A DNA stretch of 64,000 bases from Segnochrobactrum spirostomi (lineage in GTDB: Bacteria > Pseudomonadota > Alphaproteobacteria > Rhizobiales > Segnochrobactraceae). The stretch is taken from assembly GCF_009600605.1 (NCBI RefSeq), contig NZ_VWNA01000003.1:744001-808000 (forward strand), written 5' to 3'. The position numbers were made by a program, and so were the translations under genes. Below are positions 27,013 through 36,540 of the stretch, piece after piece (the stretch's first letter is position 1; each line of letters begins with the position of its first letter). The notes under the pieces are model-generated. The model saw only the letters and a list, made by a program, of their open reading frames with translations. It made no database searches and had not been told where the DNA came from.

Positions 27013-27848
27013 GCCACGCCGCGCCCCGATCGCTCGGCCTCAAGGGCCATCTCGTCTGCCTCTTCGGCATCGTCGGCCGCGAATTGCTGCGCTTCCTGCA
27101 CCAGCGCGAGCGGTTCTTCTCGGCCCTGGTGCGCCCGCTGATCTGGCTGATGATCTTCGCCGCCGGCTTCCGCAGCGTTCTCGGCGTCTCGATCATCCCG
27201 CCCTACGAGACCTACGTGCTCTACGAGGTCTACGTGACGCCGGGCCTCGCGGCGATGGTGCAACTCTTCAACGGCATGCAGTCCTCGCTCTCGATGGTCT
27301 ACGACCGCGAAGTGGGTTCGATGCGCGTCCTGATGACGAGCCCGTTCCCGCGTTGGTACCTTCTGCTGTCGAAGCTCGTCGCCGGCGTCTCGGTGTCGGT
27401 CGTCCAGGTCTACGCCTTCTTGATTGTCGCCCAGATCTGGGGCGTCGATCTGCCCTGGCTCGGCCTCGTGACCGCGCTGCCGGCGTTCATCCTCGCCGGG
27501 CTGATGCTCGGTTCGATCGGCCTTTTCATCTCCTCGTTCGTGCGCCAACTCGAAAATTTCGCGAGCGTGATGAACTTCGTGATCTTCCCAATGTTCTTCG
27601 CCTCGTCGGCACTCTACCCGCTGTGGCGCATCCGCGAGGCGAGCGAGACGCTCTATATCGTCTGCCTCGCAAATCCCTTCACCCACGCGGTCGAATTGGT
27701 GCGCTTCGCGCTCTATGAACAAATCGATCCGCTGTCGCTCGGCGTGGTGTCCTGCGTCACCCTGGTCTTTTTCCTCGGTGCCGTTGCGGCCTACGATCCG
27801 GGGCGTGGAATGATCGGCCGCCGCGGCGGCCCAAAAGCAGAAACATGA
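27009..27848 (+). CDS. ABC-2-type permease (PedC/LutF-like)
   Basis: A 279-residue membrane protein with six predicted helices and the ABC-2 domain signature (YDREVGSMRVLMTSPFPRW loop, then NPFTHAVELVRFALY). Coupled to the ATPase gene by a 4-bp overlap. The mismatch between an exporter-type permease and a periplasmic binding protein is a known oddity of this locus type. Confidence 0.9.
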   Translation: MSHAAPRSLGLKGHLVCLFGIVGRELLRFLHQRERFFSALVRPLIWLMIFAAGFRSVLGVSIIPPYETYVLYEVYVTPGLAAMVQLFNGMQSSLSMVYDREVGSMRVLMTSPFPRWYLLLSKLVAGVSVSVVQVYAFLIVAQIWGVDLPWLGLVTALPAFILAGLMLGSIGLFISSFVRQLENFASVMNFVIFPMFFASSALYPLWRIREASETLYIVCLANPFTHAVELVRFALYEQIDPLSLGVVSCVTLVFFLGAVAAYDPGRGMIGRRGGPKAET

Positions 27849-27858
27849 TCCGGGAGAG

Positions 27859-28545
27859 ATGCTCATGAGGCTCGACGCCTGGTTCGGCGCGGCATTCCTC
27901 GGCGAGCCGGGCCGACGCCCCCGCCTGCCGCTCGCCGCCCTGACGGCCTTCGCCCTGGTTGCCGCCACCCAGACGGCGGCGGCGCAGCCGAAACCCGACC
28001 CCGACTGGCCGTGTGCGCAACGGCGCGTCCCGACCATCAGCGCCGGCGCCGTCTGGTCCGGCCCACCGCTCGATCAGGCCGGCGATTGGGGCCAGGACTT
28101 CCAGGCCGCCGAGCTGGCGCAGACGCTCGCGTCCCGTCGCACCCCGGACTCCGAGATGGACGGCCTGATCGACGCCTTCCTGGAGAAGGTCGCCGCCGAC
28201 CCGTCGGCCGGGACCAAGGACCAGCGGCTGACCCACGTCTTCGCCGGCGTGTTCGAACTCCTGAACACGGAACGGGCCCGCATCCTCGACGGCATCACCC
28301 GCTATTCGCGGGCGCAGAACCGGCTCGCGGAGAAGATCCGGGGCGAGAGCGACAAGCTGAGCGAACTCAAGGACTCGCCCGCCGCGCCGGAAACGGACGA
28401 GACGCGGACGCTCGAGACGGCGCTCAAATGGGACGACCGCATCTTCCAGGAGCGCCGTCAGTCGCTGACCTATGTCTGCGAGACGCCCGTGCTGCTCGAA
28501 AAGCGAGCCTTCGACATCGGCCGCAAGATCCAGGCGAAGCTCTGA
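27859..28545 (+). CDS. Exported protein of the PQQ/lanthanide ABC locus, function unknown
   Basis: A 228-residue protein with a late hydrophobic signal segment (LAALTAFALVAATQTAAAQ), then a helical Cys-poor domain beginning DPDWPCAQRRVP and ending TYVCETPVLLEKRAFDIG. Only two Cys follow the signal, probably one disulfide. It starts 10 bp after the permease gene, so it is part of the operon; comparable loci carry one such exported helical protein. A second ATG lies 6 bp into the gene. No function known to me. Confidence 0.8.
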   Translation: MLMRLDAWFGAAFLGEPGRRPRLPLAALTAFALVAATQTAAAQPKPDPDWPCAQRRVPTISAGAVWSGPPLDQAGDWGQDFQAAELAQTLASRRTPDSEMDGLIDAFLEKVAADPSAGTKDQRLTHVFAGVFELLNTERARILDGITRYSRAQNRLAEKIRGESDKLSELKDSPAAPETDETRTLETALKWDDRIFQERRQSLTYVCETPVLLEKRAFDIGRKIQAKL

Positions 28546-28574
28546 AAGAAGGACGCGAAACTCTGAAACGGAAT

Positions 28575-28607
28575 GCGGCGCCAGCCGGGGGGTGTGACTG
28601 GCGCCGC
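28575..28607 (+). terminator. Hairpin terminating the ABC operon (no T tract)
   Basis: Perfect 10-bp stem (GCGGCGCCAG / CTGGCGCCGC) with a 13-nt loop, 30 bp after the last gene of the operon. No U run follows, so it may act as a 3'-end stabiliser or need Rho. Confidence 0.5.
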
Positions 28608-28788
28608 TTCGGCCGCACCGGGGGGATTGGTGCGGGCACGACGGAAAAAGCGAGCAATCGGGACATCCCCGCCCTTTCCAGCGCTGAAACGCCAGGGCGC
28701 AATCACGCCTACGGGCGCGTGACGCTTTTTTGCGGAATGTTCCGGCTCGGCGACTGCCGGCGCGCGCCGGATTGATGCATTATTCCCT

Positions 28789-28798
28789 TATCGATAAG
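28789..28798. promoter_or_regulatory. Palindrome TTATCGATAA
   Basis: Perfect 10-bp palindrome about 47 bp upstream of the mannitol-dehydrogenase-family gene, in an AT-rich patch. It could be a regulator site or simply promoter-like sequence. Confidence 0.3.
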
Positions 28799-28844
28799 AG
28801 TCACGTCTAGTGACGCCGCGCGCGTCCGATCGGGTTCGTTCCTC

Positions 28845-30341
28845 ATGTCCTCGTCCACTCCCCTCGCGAAGCCGCGCCTGTCCGCCTCGACGCTCGCCGA
28901 AATACCCGGCGCCGTCGCTGTCCCGACCTACGACCGCGCGGCGGTGCGCCCGGGGATCGTCCACCTCGGCATCGGGGCGTTCCACCGGGCCCATCAGGCG
29001 GTCTATACCGACGCCGTTCTCGCCGCCGGTGATCTCCGATGGGGTATCGTCGGGGCTTCGCTGCGCTCCCCCGACACCCGGGACGCCCTCGTCCCCCAGG
29101 ATGGCCTCTACAGCGTCGCGAGCCGTGACGAGAGCGGCGAGCGATTGCGGATCGTCGGCAGCGTCGCGACGGTGCTGGTCGCCCCGGAGAACCCGACCGC
29201 CCTGCTCGCCGCCCTGACCCATCCGGATGCTGCGATCGTCTCACTGACGGTGACCGAGAAGGGCTATTGCCACGCGCCGTCGACGGGGGAACTCGACGCG
29301 GCCCATCCGGACATCGTCCATGACCTCGCCGTGCCGGAGCGGCCCCGGTCGGCGCCCGGCTTTTTGATCGAGGCGATCGCGCGCCGCCGCGCGGTGGGCC
29401 TCGCACCTCTGACGCTGCTGTCGTGCGACAACCTGCCGGACAACGGCCGCACGCTGCGCCGCGTCATCACCCGCCTCGCGACGCTGCGCGATCCCGATCT
29501 CGGCCACTATGTCGCCGACCATATCCGCTTCCCGTCCACGATGGTCGACCGCATCGTGCCGGCGACGACCGACGCCGACCGGAACGCCGTTTCCGCGGCA
29601 CTCGGGCTCGAAGACGCGTGGCCGATCATGACGGAGCCCTTCACCCAATGGGTGATCGAGGACGACTTCGCCGCGGGCCGCCCGGCCTGGGACGAAGCGG
29701 GGGCGACCTTCGTGTCGGACGTGGCGCCGTTCGAGCTGACGAAGCTGCGCCTCCTCAACGGCTCCCATTCGACGCTCGCTTATCTCGGCTGGCTCGCCGG
29801 CCACGAGACCGTCGCCGAGGCGATGCGCGCGCCGGGCTTCGCGCGGCTCGTCCGCGCCCTGATGGACGAGGAGGTCACGCCCCATCTCCCCGGCCTGCCG
29901 GGCTTCGACCTCGACGCCTATAAGGACTCGCTGATCGCCCGATTCCGCAACCCGGCGCTGCGCCACCGCACCGCCCAGATCGCCATGGACGGCTCGCAGA
30001 AGCTGCCGCAGCGGCTGCTGCACTCGATCCGCGCCCGCCTCGAAGCCGGCGCACCGTTCCCGCGTCTCGCCCTCGGCGTCGCCGCCTGGATGCGCTATGC
30101 CCGGGGCACCGACGAGGCCGGCCGGCCGATCGACGTCCGCGACCCCCTCGCCGACGCGATCCGCGCCTGCACGGGCCACCTCACCGACGCGCCCGCGATC
30201 GTCGAGGCTTTCCTCGGCTTCGAGCAGGTGTTCGGCACCGACCTCAAGGCCTCCCCGACCTTCCGCGCGGCCGTCGAGACCGCGCTCGCCCGCCTCCTCC
30301 GCCACGGCGCGGCGGCGACCGTCGAGGCGGCGGCTGCCTGA
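28845..30341 (+). CDS. Mannitol dehydrogenase-family NAD(P) oxidoreductase
   Basis: A 498-residue polyol/uronate dehydrogenase of the long-chain family that includes mannitol 2-dehydrogenase, fructuronate reductase and D-arabinitol dehydrogenase. The N-terminal Rossmann motif is GIGAFHRAHQA. SCDNLPDNG and the catalytic K-x5-N-x2-H pattern in KLRLLNGSHSTL are intact. It interconverts a sugar or uronate and a polyol. It stands alone with no sugar transporter nearby, so specificity cannot be assigned. Full family length. Confidence 0.9.
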   Translation: MSSSTPLAKPRLSASTLAEIPGAVAVPTYDRAAVRPGIVHLGIGAFHRAHQAVYTDAVLAAGDLRWGIVGASLRSPDTRDALVPQDGLYSVASRDESGERLRIVGSVATVLVAPENPTALLAALTHPDAAIVSLTVTEKGYCHAPSTGELDAAHPDIVHDLAVPERPRSAPGFLIEAIARRRAVGLAPLTLLSCDNLPDNGRTLRRVITRLATLRDPDLGHYVADHIRFPSTMVDRIVPATTDADRNAVSAALGLEDAWPIMTEPFTQWVIEDDFAAGRPAWDEAGATFVSDVAPFELTKLRLLNGSHSTLAYLGWLAGHETVAEAMRAPGFARLVRALMDEEVTPHLPGLPGFDLDAYKDSLIARFRNPALRHRTAQIAMDGSQKLPQRLLHSIRARLEAGAPFPRLALGVAAWMRYARGTDEAGRPIDVRDPLADAIRACTGHLTDAPAIVEAFLGFEQVFGTDLKASPTFRAAVETALARLLRHGAAATVEAAAA

Positions 30342-30464
30342 GCCAGTGCTGCACGGATGATCGAGGGGCCGCGCGTGCGTATGGCGCGCTCGCTCACGCG
30401 CGTTGGCAGTTGCGAACAAAACGGGAATGAACGAGTCTCGTCTCCTGTCTCGCGGGAATGATTC

Positions 30465-32539
30465 GTGTCCGGTTATCTCGCCAAGCTCAATCCGCAGCAG
30501 CGGCAGGCCATCGAGCACGGCATCGGGCCGGAGGCGCGGCCGGCGCCGTTGCTCGTCATCGCCGGGGCGGGATCGGGCAAGACGAACACGCTGGCGCACC
30601 GCGTCGCCCATCTCGTCGTCAACGGGGCCGATCCGTCCCGCATCCTCTTGCTCACCTTCTCGCGCCGCGCCGCGGCGGAGATGACGCGCCGGGTCGAACG
30701 CATCCTCACCGAGGCGCTCGGCCGCGAGGGCGCCATCGTCGCCGAAGCGCTCGCCTGGGCGGGCACGTTTCATGCGGTGGGCGCCCGGCTGTTGCGCGAG
30801 CTCGCGCCGATGATCGGCCTCGGCCCGGATTTCACGATCCACGACCGGGAAGACAGCGCCGACCTGATGAACCTCGTCCGCCACGAGCTCGGCTTCTCGA
30901 AGAGCGAGACCCGCTTCCCGGCGAAGGGAACCTGCCTCGCCCTCTATTCCCGGGTCGTCAATTCGGAGGCCCCGCTCGAGGAGGTGCTGCGCACGGCCTT
31001 CCCCTGGTGCACCGAGCACGCCAGCGCGCTCGAGACGCTGTTCGCCGCTTATGTCGAGGCGAAGCAGGCCCACAACGTGCTCGATTACGACGACCTCCTG
31101 CTCTACTGGGCGCAGGTGATGACCGAGCCGGCCCTCGCGGCGGAGATCGGCGGCCGGTTCGATCACGTCCTCGTCGACGAATATCAGGACACCAACCGGC
31201 TCCAGGCCTCGATCCTGCTGGCCTTGAAGCCCGGGGGCACGGGCTGACGGTGGTCGGCGACGATGCCCAATCGATCTATTCGTTCCGCGCCGCCACGGTG
31301 CGCAACATCCTCGATTTTCCCGGCCATTTCCGGCCTTCCGCCGAGATCGTCACCCTCGACCGCAATTATCGATCGTCGGCGCCGATCCTCGCCGCGGCGA
31401 ACGCGGTGATCGCGCTCGCCGCCGAGCGCTTCACCAAGTCGCTGTGGACCGACCGCACGGACGGCACCAAGCCGGAGCTCGTCGCCGTCCGCGACGAGGC
31501 CGACCAAGCCCGCTATGTCGCGACCCGCGTTCTAGAAAATCGCGAGACGGGGCGCCGGCTCAAGGATCAGGCGGTGCTGTTCCGCACCTCGCATCACAGT
31601 GGCCCGCTCGAGGTGGAGCTGACGCGCCGGCGCATCCCGTTCGTGAAATTCGGCGGGCTCAAATTCCTCGACGCCGCGCACGTCAAGGACATGCTCGCCC
31701 TCCTGCGCTTCGCCGAAAACCCGCGCGACCGCGTCGCCGGCTTCCGCGTCCTCCTGCTGCTGCCCGGGATCGGACCCGGCACGGCGCAGCGCGTGCTGGA
31801 CGCCCTCGCCGCGGCGCCCGATCCTGCGACGGCCCTCGCGAGCGCCCCCGCTCCGGCGCGCGCCGGCGAGGCGTGGCCCCTGTTCGTCGCGGCGATTACC
31901 GCCCTGCGCGGCGGTGCGGCGGGATGGCCGGCGGAGATCGAGCTCGCCCGCCGCTGGTACGACCCGCATCTCGACCGCCTTCATGAGGACGCGGCGGTGC
32001 GGCGCGAGGACCTGCTTCAGCTCGAACAGATCGCCGGCGGCTATCAGAACCGGCGGCATTTCCTCACCGAGCTCACCCTCGATCCGCCCGACGCGACGAG
32101 CGACCGCGCCGGCCCACCCTCGCGCGACGACGATTATCTGATCCTCTCGACCATCCATTCCGCCAAGGGGCAGGAATGGAAGTCCGTGTTCCTCCTCAAC
32201 ACGGTCGACGGCTGCCTGCCGTCGGACCTCGCGACGGGGACGCCGGCGGAGCTCGAGGAGGAGCGCCGGCTCCTCTATGTCGCGATGACGCGGGCGCGCG
32301 ACGACCTGCACCTCGTCGTGCCGCAGCGCTTCTTCACCCACGGCCAAGCCCATCTCGGCGACCGGCACGTCTACGCCTCGCGCACCCGCTTCATCCCCCA
32401 GGAGCTGGTGCCCCTGTTCGAGCGGATCACGTGGCCGCTCGCCGTCGCCGCGGCGGGCGCACCGATGCCGCCGCCAGGGCCGCAGATCGACATCGCCGCG
32501 CGGATGCGCGCGATGTGGGGTCGGCAGGCTCGGGGTTAA
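30465..32539 (+). CDS. UvrD/Rep/PcrA-family superfamily 1 DNA helicase (one frameshift)
   Basis: ATP-dependent 3'-5' helicase of about 691 residues when repaired. Motifs in order: Q motif and Walker A (GAGSGKTNTL), II (VLVDEYQDTN), III (VVGDDAQSIYSFR), IV (LDRNYRSS), V (STIHSAKGQEWK) and VI (YVAMTRARDDL). The frame is lost at the 5-G run 31233-31237. One extra G joins LALKPGG to HGLTVVGDDA, so the break looks like a sequence error. The GTG start has only a weak GGGA upstream. Probably a second, accessory UvrD-like helicase in repair; no nuclease neighbour. Confidence 0.9.
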
Positions 32540-32548
32540 GCGGCGCCA

Positions 32549-32558
32549 CTGTATACAG
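32549..32558. promoter_or_regulatory. CTGTATACAG palindrome, candidate VanR-type operator (site 1)
   Basis: Perfect 10-bp palindrome with a TGTATACA core. GntR/FCD regulators such as VanR are known to bind TGTATACA-like sites. It lies just past the helicase gene, about 290 bp upstream of the second site. Confidence 0.45.
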
Positions 32559-32838
32559 GACGACTCGGACACCGATCCGCTGGGCCAACCGTTGGCCGCT
32601 TCAATCGGGCACTTGGGGAAAGGGCCAGATCCGCGACGCTCCGGCATCGGCGCTTGAGCGATGCCGTTTCTCAATCTGCCTCTGGTGTCTTTCCCCGCAC
32701 GAAAGCTGGCGATTTCGACTCTCATCCCAGCGTCTTGTCGACGATCGATCTCCGTCCGGCAACGCGCCCGCCTTCTCCGGCTCGGCCCAACCCACCCTCT
32801 CACAGGGGCCTGAGCGAGGACCGCGGACCGCAACCCGC

Positions 32839-32866
32839 TTGACCAAACGTGACGTGACGGTATACA
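32839..32866 (+). promoter_or_regulatory. Sigma-70 promoter with overlapping GTATAC operator core (site 2)
   Basis: TTGACC, 16 bp, then TATACA fits a -35/-10 promoter. GGTATACA overlaps the -10 and differs by one base from the TGTATACA core of site 1, so a VanR-like repressor could block polymerase here. Directed toward the Rieske oxygenase gene. Confidence 0.55.
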
Positions 32867-33122
32867 TCTTCGTGACCGGTTAGAGCTGATCCAAAATCGC
32901 CGTCCGCCGGGAGGAAACAACGACGCCGCATCCGGACGCCCGGGCACGGCGCCAAATGTGCGGCAGGGCCGCCATCGGCACGACCCTCCTCCCGAACCTC
33001 AGCGACCAACGATCCCCGCACCGGACGACGGACCGTTCGACATCCATCCCCGCTGATCGCTCGGCGCTCTCGCGCCGAGACCGATGACCTGTGCGCCGAC
33101 GGCGCCCGTGGAGGACTTGCGC

Positions 33123-34241
33123 ATGACCAGCGCCCAGAAGACCAGCGCCCGCGTGAACGCCGCGCCAGCGGAAACCCCGACCTTCCCGCTCAATGCCTGG
33201 TACGCCGCCGCGTGGTCGCACGAGATCGAGCACGCGCTCGCACCCCGCACCATCTGCGGCAAGGAGATCGTGCTCTACCGGCGCACCGACGGCGCGGTCG
33301 CCGCGCTCGAAAATGCCTGCTGGCATCGGCTGCTGCCGCTCTCCCTCGGCTGGCTCCAGGGCGACGAGGTGGTGTGCGGCTATCACGGCCTCGTCTTCGA
33401 CGCCGGCGGCCGCTGCACCCATATGCCGGCGCAGGAGACCATCAACCCGTCCGCGTGCGTGCGCACCTACCCGGTGATCGAGCGGCACCGGCTGGTGTGG
33501 ATCTGGCCGGGCGATCCGGCGCTCGCCGACCCCGCTGAGATGCCCGATTTCCATTGGAACGACGGCACCGAATGGATCGGCGAAGGCGGCACCTATTACG
33601 GGCTGCGCTGCGATTACCGCCTCATCGTCGACAACCTCATGGACCTCACCCACGAGACCTACGTCCATGCCGGTAGCATCGGCCACGACGCCATCACGGC
33701 CGCCTCCTTCGACGTGACCCACACCGACCGCACCGCGACCGTCACCCGCTGGATGCTCGGCATCGACCCGCCGCCGTTTTGGGCGCGCAATCTCGGCAAG
33801 CCGGGCCTGGTCGATCGCTGGCAGATCATTACCTTCCAGGCGCCGAGCGTGGTCGTGGGCGATGTCGGCGTCGCCCCGGTCGGCACCGGAGCGCAGCAGG
33901 GCGACCGCTCTCAGGGCGTCAACGGCTGCTTCCTCGCCGCAATCACACCGGCGACGGCGACGACCTGCCATTATTTCTGGAACTTCGTCCGCACCTTCAA
34001 AAAGGACGACGAGGCGCTGACGCGCTCGATCAACCTCGCCCACGTCAACGCCGAGGGCAAAGGGCTCTACGATCAGGATGTGACGGTGCTCGAAGCCCAG
34101 CAGCGGGCGATCGAGACCCATCCCCGCCTGCCCTTCTACAACCTCAACATCGATGCCGGGGCGCTTTGGGCCCGCCGCATGATCGACCGGCTGCTCGCCG
34201 ACGAGGCGCAGCGGTCGGCCCCGGCGGCGGCGGCCGAATAG
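33123..34241 (+). CDS. VanA-like Rieske non-heme iron oxygenase (aromatic O-demethylase family)
   Basis: A 372-residue terminal oxygenase. The Rieske cluster ligands are CWH and, 18 residues on, CGYH. The mononuclear iron motif is DLTHETYVH, with a bridging Asp just upstream in DNLMD. It resembles vanillate O-demethylase VanA, which converts a methoxyaromatic acid to a catechol acid plus formaldehyde; related dicamba or toluene-sulfonate demethylases are alternatives. The ATG at 33123 has GGAGGA 7 bp upstream. The reductase gene follows after 64 bp. Formaldehyde release would link it to the one-carbon genes in this window. Confidence 0.88.
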   Translation: MTSAQKTSARVNAAPAETPTFPLNAWYAAAWSHEIEHALAPRTICGKEIVLYRRTDGAVAALENACWHRLLPLSLGWLQGDEVVCGYHGLVFDAGGRCTHMPAQETINPSACVRTYPVIERHRLVWIWPGDPALADPAEMPDFHWNDGTEWIGEGGTYYGLRCDYRLIVDNLMDLTHETYVHAGSIGHDAITAASFDVTHTDRTATVTRWMLGIDPPPFWARNLGKPGLVDRWQIITFQAPSVVVGDVGVAPVGTGAQQGDRSQGVNGCFLAAITPATATTCHYFWNFVRTFKKDDEALTRSINLAHVNAEGKGLYDQDVTVLEAQQRAIETHPRLPFYNLNIDAGALWARRMIDRLLADEAQRSAPAAAAE

Positions 34242-34305
34242 GCGGCGCCGCGGTGCGGTCGTCCCTCATCGGCGGAAACAGCGCCCTCCTCAGCAGGATA
34301 AAGTG

Positions 34306-35277
34306 ATGGCGAGCATCGAATGGTCGTCCGGCCGCCTGCGGTCGGTGCAGGATCTGACGGCGGACATCCGCCTGTTCGAAATCGAGCGGGACGGCCCCTT
34401 CATGCCGGCGGCGCCCGGCGCCCACATCAACGTGGGCGTCGAGATCGCCGGACGGCCCGATACGCGGTCCTATTCCGTGGTCGGCGCTGACGACGACGGC
34501 CTCTATCGGATCGCGGTGAAGCGGGTGCCGCAGAGCCGCGGCGGCTCGGCCTATATGTGGTCGCTCGCGCCGGGAGCGCGGATGCGCGTCTCGGCGCCGC
34601 GCAACCATTTCCCGCTCAGCCTCGGCAAAGGCGACTATTTCCTCGTCGCCGGCGGCATCGGCATCACGCCGCTCTACGGCATGGCCCTCGCTTTGGCCGA
34701 AACCGGGGCCCGCTTCCGCCTCGCTTATGCCGCCCGCACCCGCGCCGATCTCGCCTTCGCCGATGTCCTCGCGGCGCGCCTCGGTGATCGTCTCTCGCTC
34801 CACATCGCGGCGGAGGGCGAGCGGATCGACCTCGCCGCCGAAATCGACGCCCTCCCCGCCGACGCCGAGCTCTATATTTGCGGTCCTCTTCCGATGTTCG
34901 AGGCCGCCCGTCGCCATTGGCAGACGCGCGGGCGCGCTCCGGCGCGCTTCCGCTTCGAGACGTTCGGCAGCAGCGGCCGTTATGCCTCCGAACCGTTCCG
35001 GGTGAAGATCCCACGTCTCGGCAAGGATATCGTCGTCCCGCAGAACCAGAGCCTGCTCGAGGCGCTGGAGGATGCCGGCGTCGAGATGATTTCGGATTGC
35101 CGGCGCGGCGAATGCGGCCTCTGCACCCTGCCGATCCTCGAAACCGACGGCATCGTGGACCATCGCGACGTCTTTTTCAGCGATCGCCAGAAGGCGGCGG
35201 GCGGCAAGATCTGCACCTGCGTCTCGCGGGTGAGCGGCGGCGAGATCGTTCTCGACACGCCGGATCGGGCCGGCTGA
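34306..35277 (+). CDS. VanB-like oxygenase reductase (FMN/NAD/2Fe-2S)
   Basis: A 323-residue reductase of the phthalate dioxygenase reductase family. Domains in order: flavin-binding (TRSYSVVG), NAD-binding (AGGIGITPLYGM, CGPLPMFEA) and C-terminal plant-type 2Fe-2S ferredoxin (CRRGECGLC and the later CTC). It passes electrons from NAD(P)H to the Rieske oxygenase encoded just upstream. The ATG at 34306 has AGGA at good spacing. It ends 4 bp before the GntR gene. Confidence 0.9.
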   Translation: MASIEWSSGRLRSVQDLTADIRLFEIERDGPFMPAAPGAHINVGVEIAGRPDTRSYSVVGADDDGLYRIAVKRVPQSRGGSAYMWSLAPGARMRVSAPRNHFPLSLGKGDYFLVAGGIGITPLYGMALALAETGARFRLAYAARTRADLAFADVLAARLGDRLSLHIAAEGERIDLAAEIDALPADAELYICGPLPMFEAARRHWQTRGRAPARFRFETFGSSGRYASEPFRVKIPRLGKDIVVPQNQSLLEALEDAGVEMISDCRRGECGLCTLPILETDGIVDHRDVFFSDRQKAAGGKICTCVSRVSGGEIVLDTPDRAG

Positions 35278-35281
35278 TCCG

Positions 35282-36064
35282 ATGGCCGCCGCGAGCGCAA
35301 GCCGAAAGGCCGATCCGTCGGCGCCGGGCAAGGCCGTGTCGCAGACGACGCGGGCCTTGCTGACCTTGCGCGACTTGGTCCTCGAAGGAACCCTGAAGCA
35401 AGGCGAACGGGTCTCCGAATTGCAGCTCGTCGATCTCCTCGGCGTGTCGCGGACCCCCGTGCGCGCCGCGCTCCTGCGCCTCCAAGAGGAAGGGTTGCTC
35501 GAAGCGCTGCCCTCCGGCGGCTATGCCGTGCGCACCTTCAGCGAGCGGGAGGTGTTCGAGGCGGTGGAGATCCGCGGCACGCTGGAAGGGCTCGCCGCCC
35601 GCCTCGCGGCGGAGCGCGGCGTCACCGCCGCCGAGCTCGATGCGCTGGGGATCTGTCTCGACGCTCTCGACGACACGGTGAGCGGGCCGGAGCTCACCGA
35701 GGCGCGGCTCGACCGCTACATCGAACTCAATGCGCAGTTCCATGCGCTGCTGGTGCGGGCCGCCGGCAGTCAGACCTTGGTGCGGGAAGTCGAGCGCGCC
35801 TCCGCCCTTCCCTTCGCCTCGCCGAGCGCGCTCTTACAAGTGCAGGCGAGCGCGTCGGAGGCACATCACCGGCTGACGATCGCTCAGGATCAGCACCGCA
35901 GCGTCGTCAACGCCATCGAGCGGCGCGAAGGCGCGCGCGCCGAGGCATTGATGCGCGAGCACGCCCGCCTCACCCATCGCAATCTCGAGCGGGCCTTCGC
36001 CAATCAGCGCATCCTGGCGCTGATGCCGGGGGCCAAGCTGATCAAGCCGCGCCCGATCGACTGA
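35282..36064 (+). CDS. GntR-family regulator, FCD subgroup (VanR-like)
   Basis: A 260-residue regulator with an N-terminal winged helix (GTLKQGERVSELQLVDLLGVSRTPVRAAL) and an FCD effector domain with histidines in NAQFHALL and QDQHRSVV. It is third gene of the oxygenase-reductase operon and probably its repressor, released by the aromatic substrate. GTATAC-centred palindromes upstream of the operon fit its class. A second FCD regulator elsewhere in the window is distinct. Confidence 0.9.
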   Translation: MAAASASRKADPSAPGKAVSQTTRALLTLRDLVLEGTLKQGERVSELQLVDLLGVSRTPVRAALLRLQEEGLLEALPSGGYAVRTFSEREVFEAVEIRGTLEGLAARLAAERGVTAAELDALGICLDALDDTVSGPELTEARLDRYIELNAQFHALLVRAAGSQTLVREVERASALPFASPSALLQVQASASEAHHRLTIAQDQHRSVVNAIERREGARAEALMREHARLTHRNLERAFANQRILALMPGAKLIKPRPID

Positions 36065-36108
36065 GTGCGACCCGCGTCGCTCTCGCCCGGGCACGCGAGC
36101 ACGGGCGC

Positions 36109-36540
36109 TCAGGAGGCGACGAGATCGGCATAGTCCGGATGGCGCGCCACGAACGTCGCCATGAAGGGACACCGCGGCACAACCACGGCGCCGCGGGCGC
36201 GCAGGATGTCGAACACGCCTGTCGCGAGGCGCGTGCCCACCCCACGGCCGGCGAGCGCCTCCGGCACCTCGGTGTGCGTGAGCACGATCCGGTCGCCTTC
36301 GAGCCGGTAGGCCGCGATCGCGACATGGCCGTCGACCGTCAGCTCGAAGCGCTGGAGATCGGGCCGATCGCGCACCGCCTCGGCGGCACCATCGCCGAAT
36401 GCGGCCGCGCCGGCGTGGCCCGGCGGCGTCCCGGCATGCTCGCTGTGGCCGAACGCGACGGGATCGCTTGCCGGAAAGGTCTCCTCGACCGCCTCGTCGA
36501 GGGCCTTTTCCCGCGCGTCGTCTTTTCCGGTTCCGCTCAT
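36109..36540 (-). CDS. Small GNAT-type (YjdJ/GCN5-like) acetyltransferase
   Basis: A 143-residue protein. An N-terminal ALDEAVEETFPASDPVAF segment, common in alphaproteobacterial small proteins, precedes a compact GNAT_acetyltr_2 domain (FELTVDGHVAIAAYRL, then GRGVGTRLATGV for acetyl-CoA). The ATG at 36540 has GGAG 7 bp upstream, and longer starts look spurious. It is last in the minus-strand block and separated by about 115 bp from the flavin reductase, so it may be independent of the aromatic operon. Substrate unknown. Confidence 0.85.
   Translation of the reverse strand: MSGTGKDDAREKALDEAVEETFPASDPVAFGHSEHAGTPPGHAGAAAFGDGAAEAVRDRPDLQRFELTVDGHVAIAAYRLEGDRIVLTHTEVPEALAGRGVGTRLATGVFDILRARGAVVVPRCPFMATFVARHPDYADLVAS

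Larger units (their letters stand above)
28546..28844. other. Intergenic region with a hairpin and a TTATCGATAA palindrome
   Basis: About 300 bp without a gene. It contains the hairpin at 28575-28607 and, closer to the next gene, an AT-rich patch (ATTATTCCCTTATCGATAAG) that probably carries the promoter of the mannitol-dehydrogenase-family gene. Confidence 0.5.
32540..33122. other. Long leader region of the vanAB-like operon
   Basis: About 580 bp with no supported gene. It contains two GTATAC-centred sites and a promoter at 32839-32866, which leaves a leader of roughly 250 nt before the oxygenase gene. Reading frames here lack ribosome sites and family features. Confidence 0.5.
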
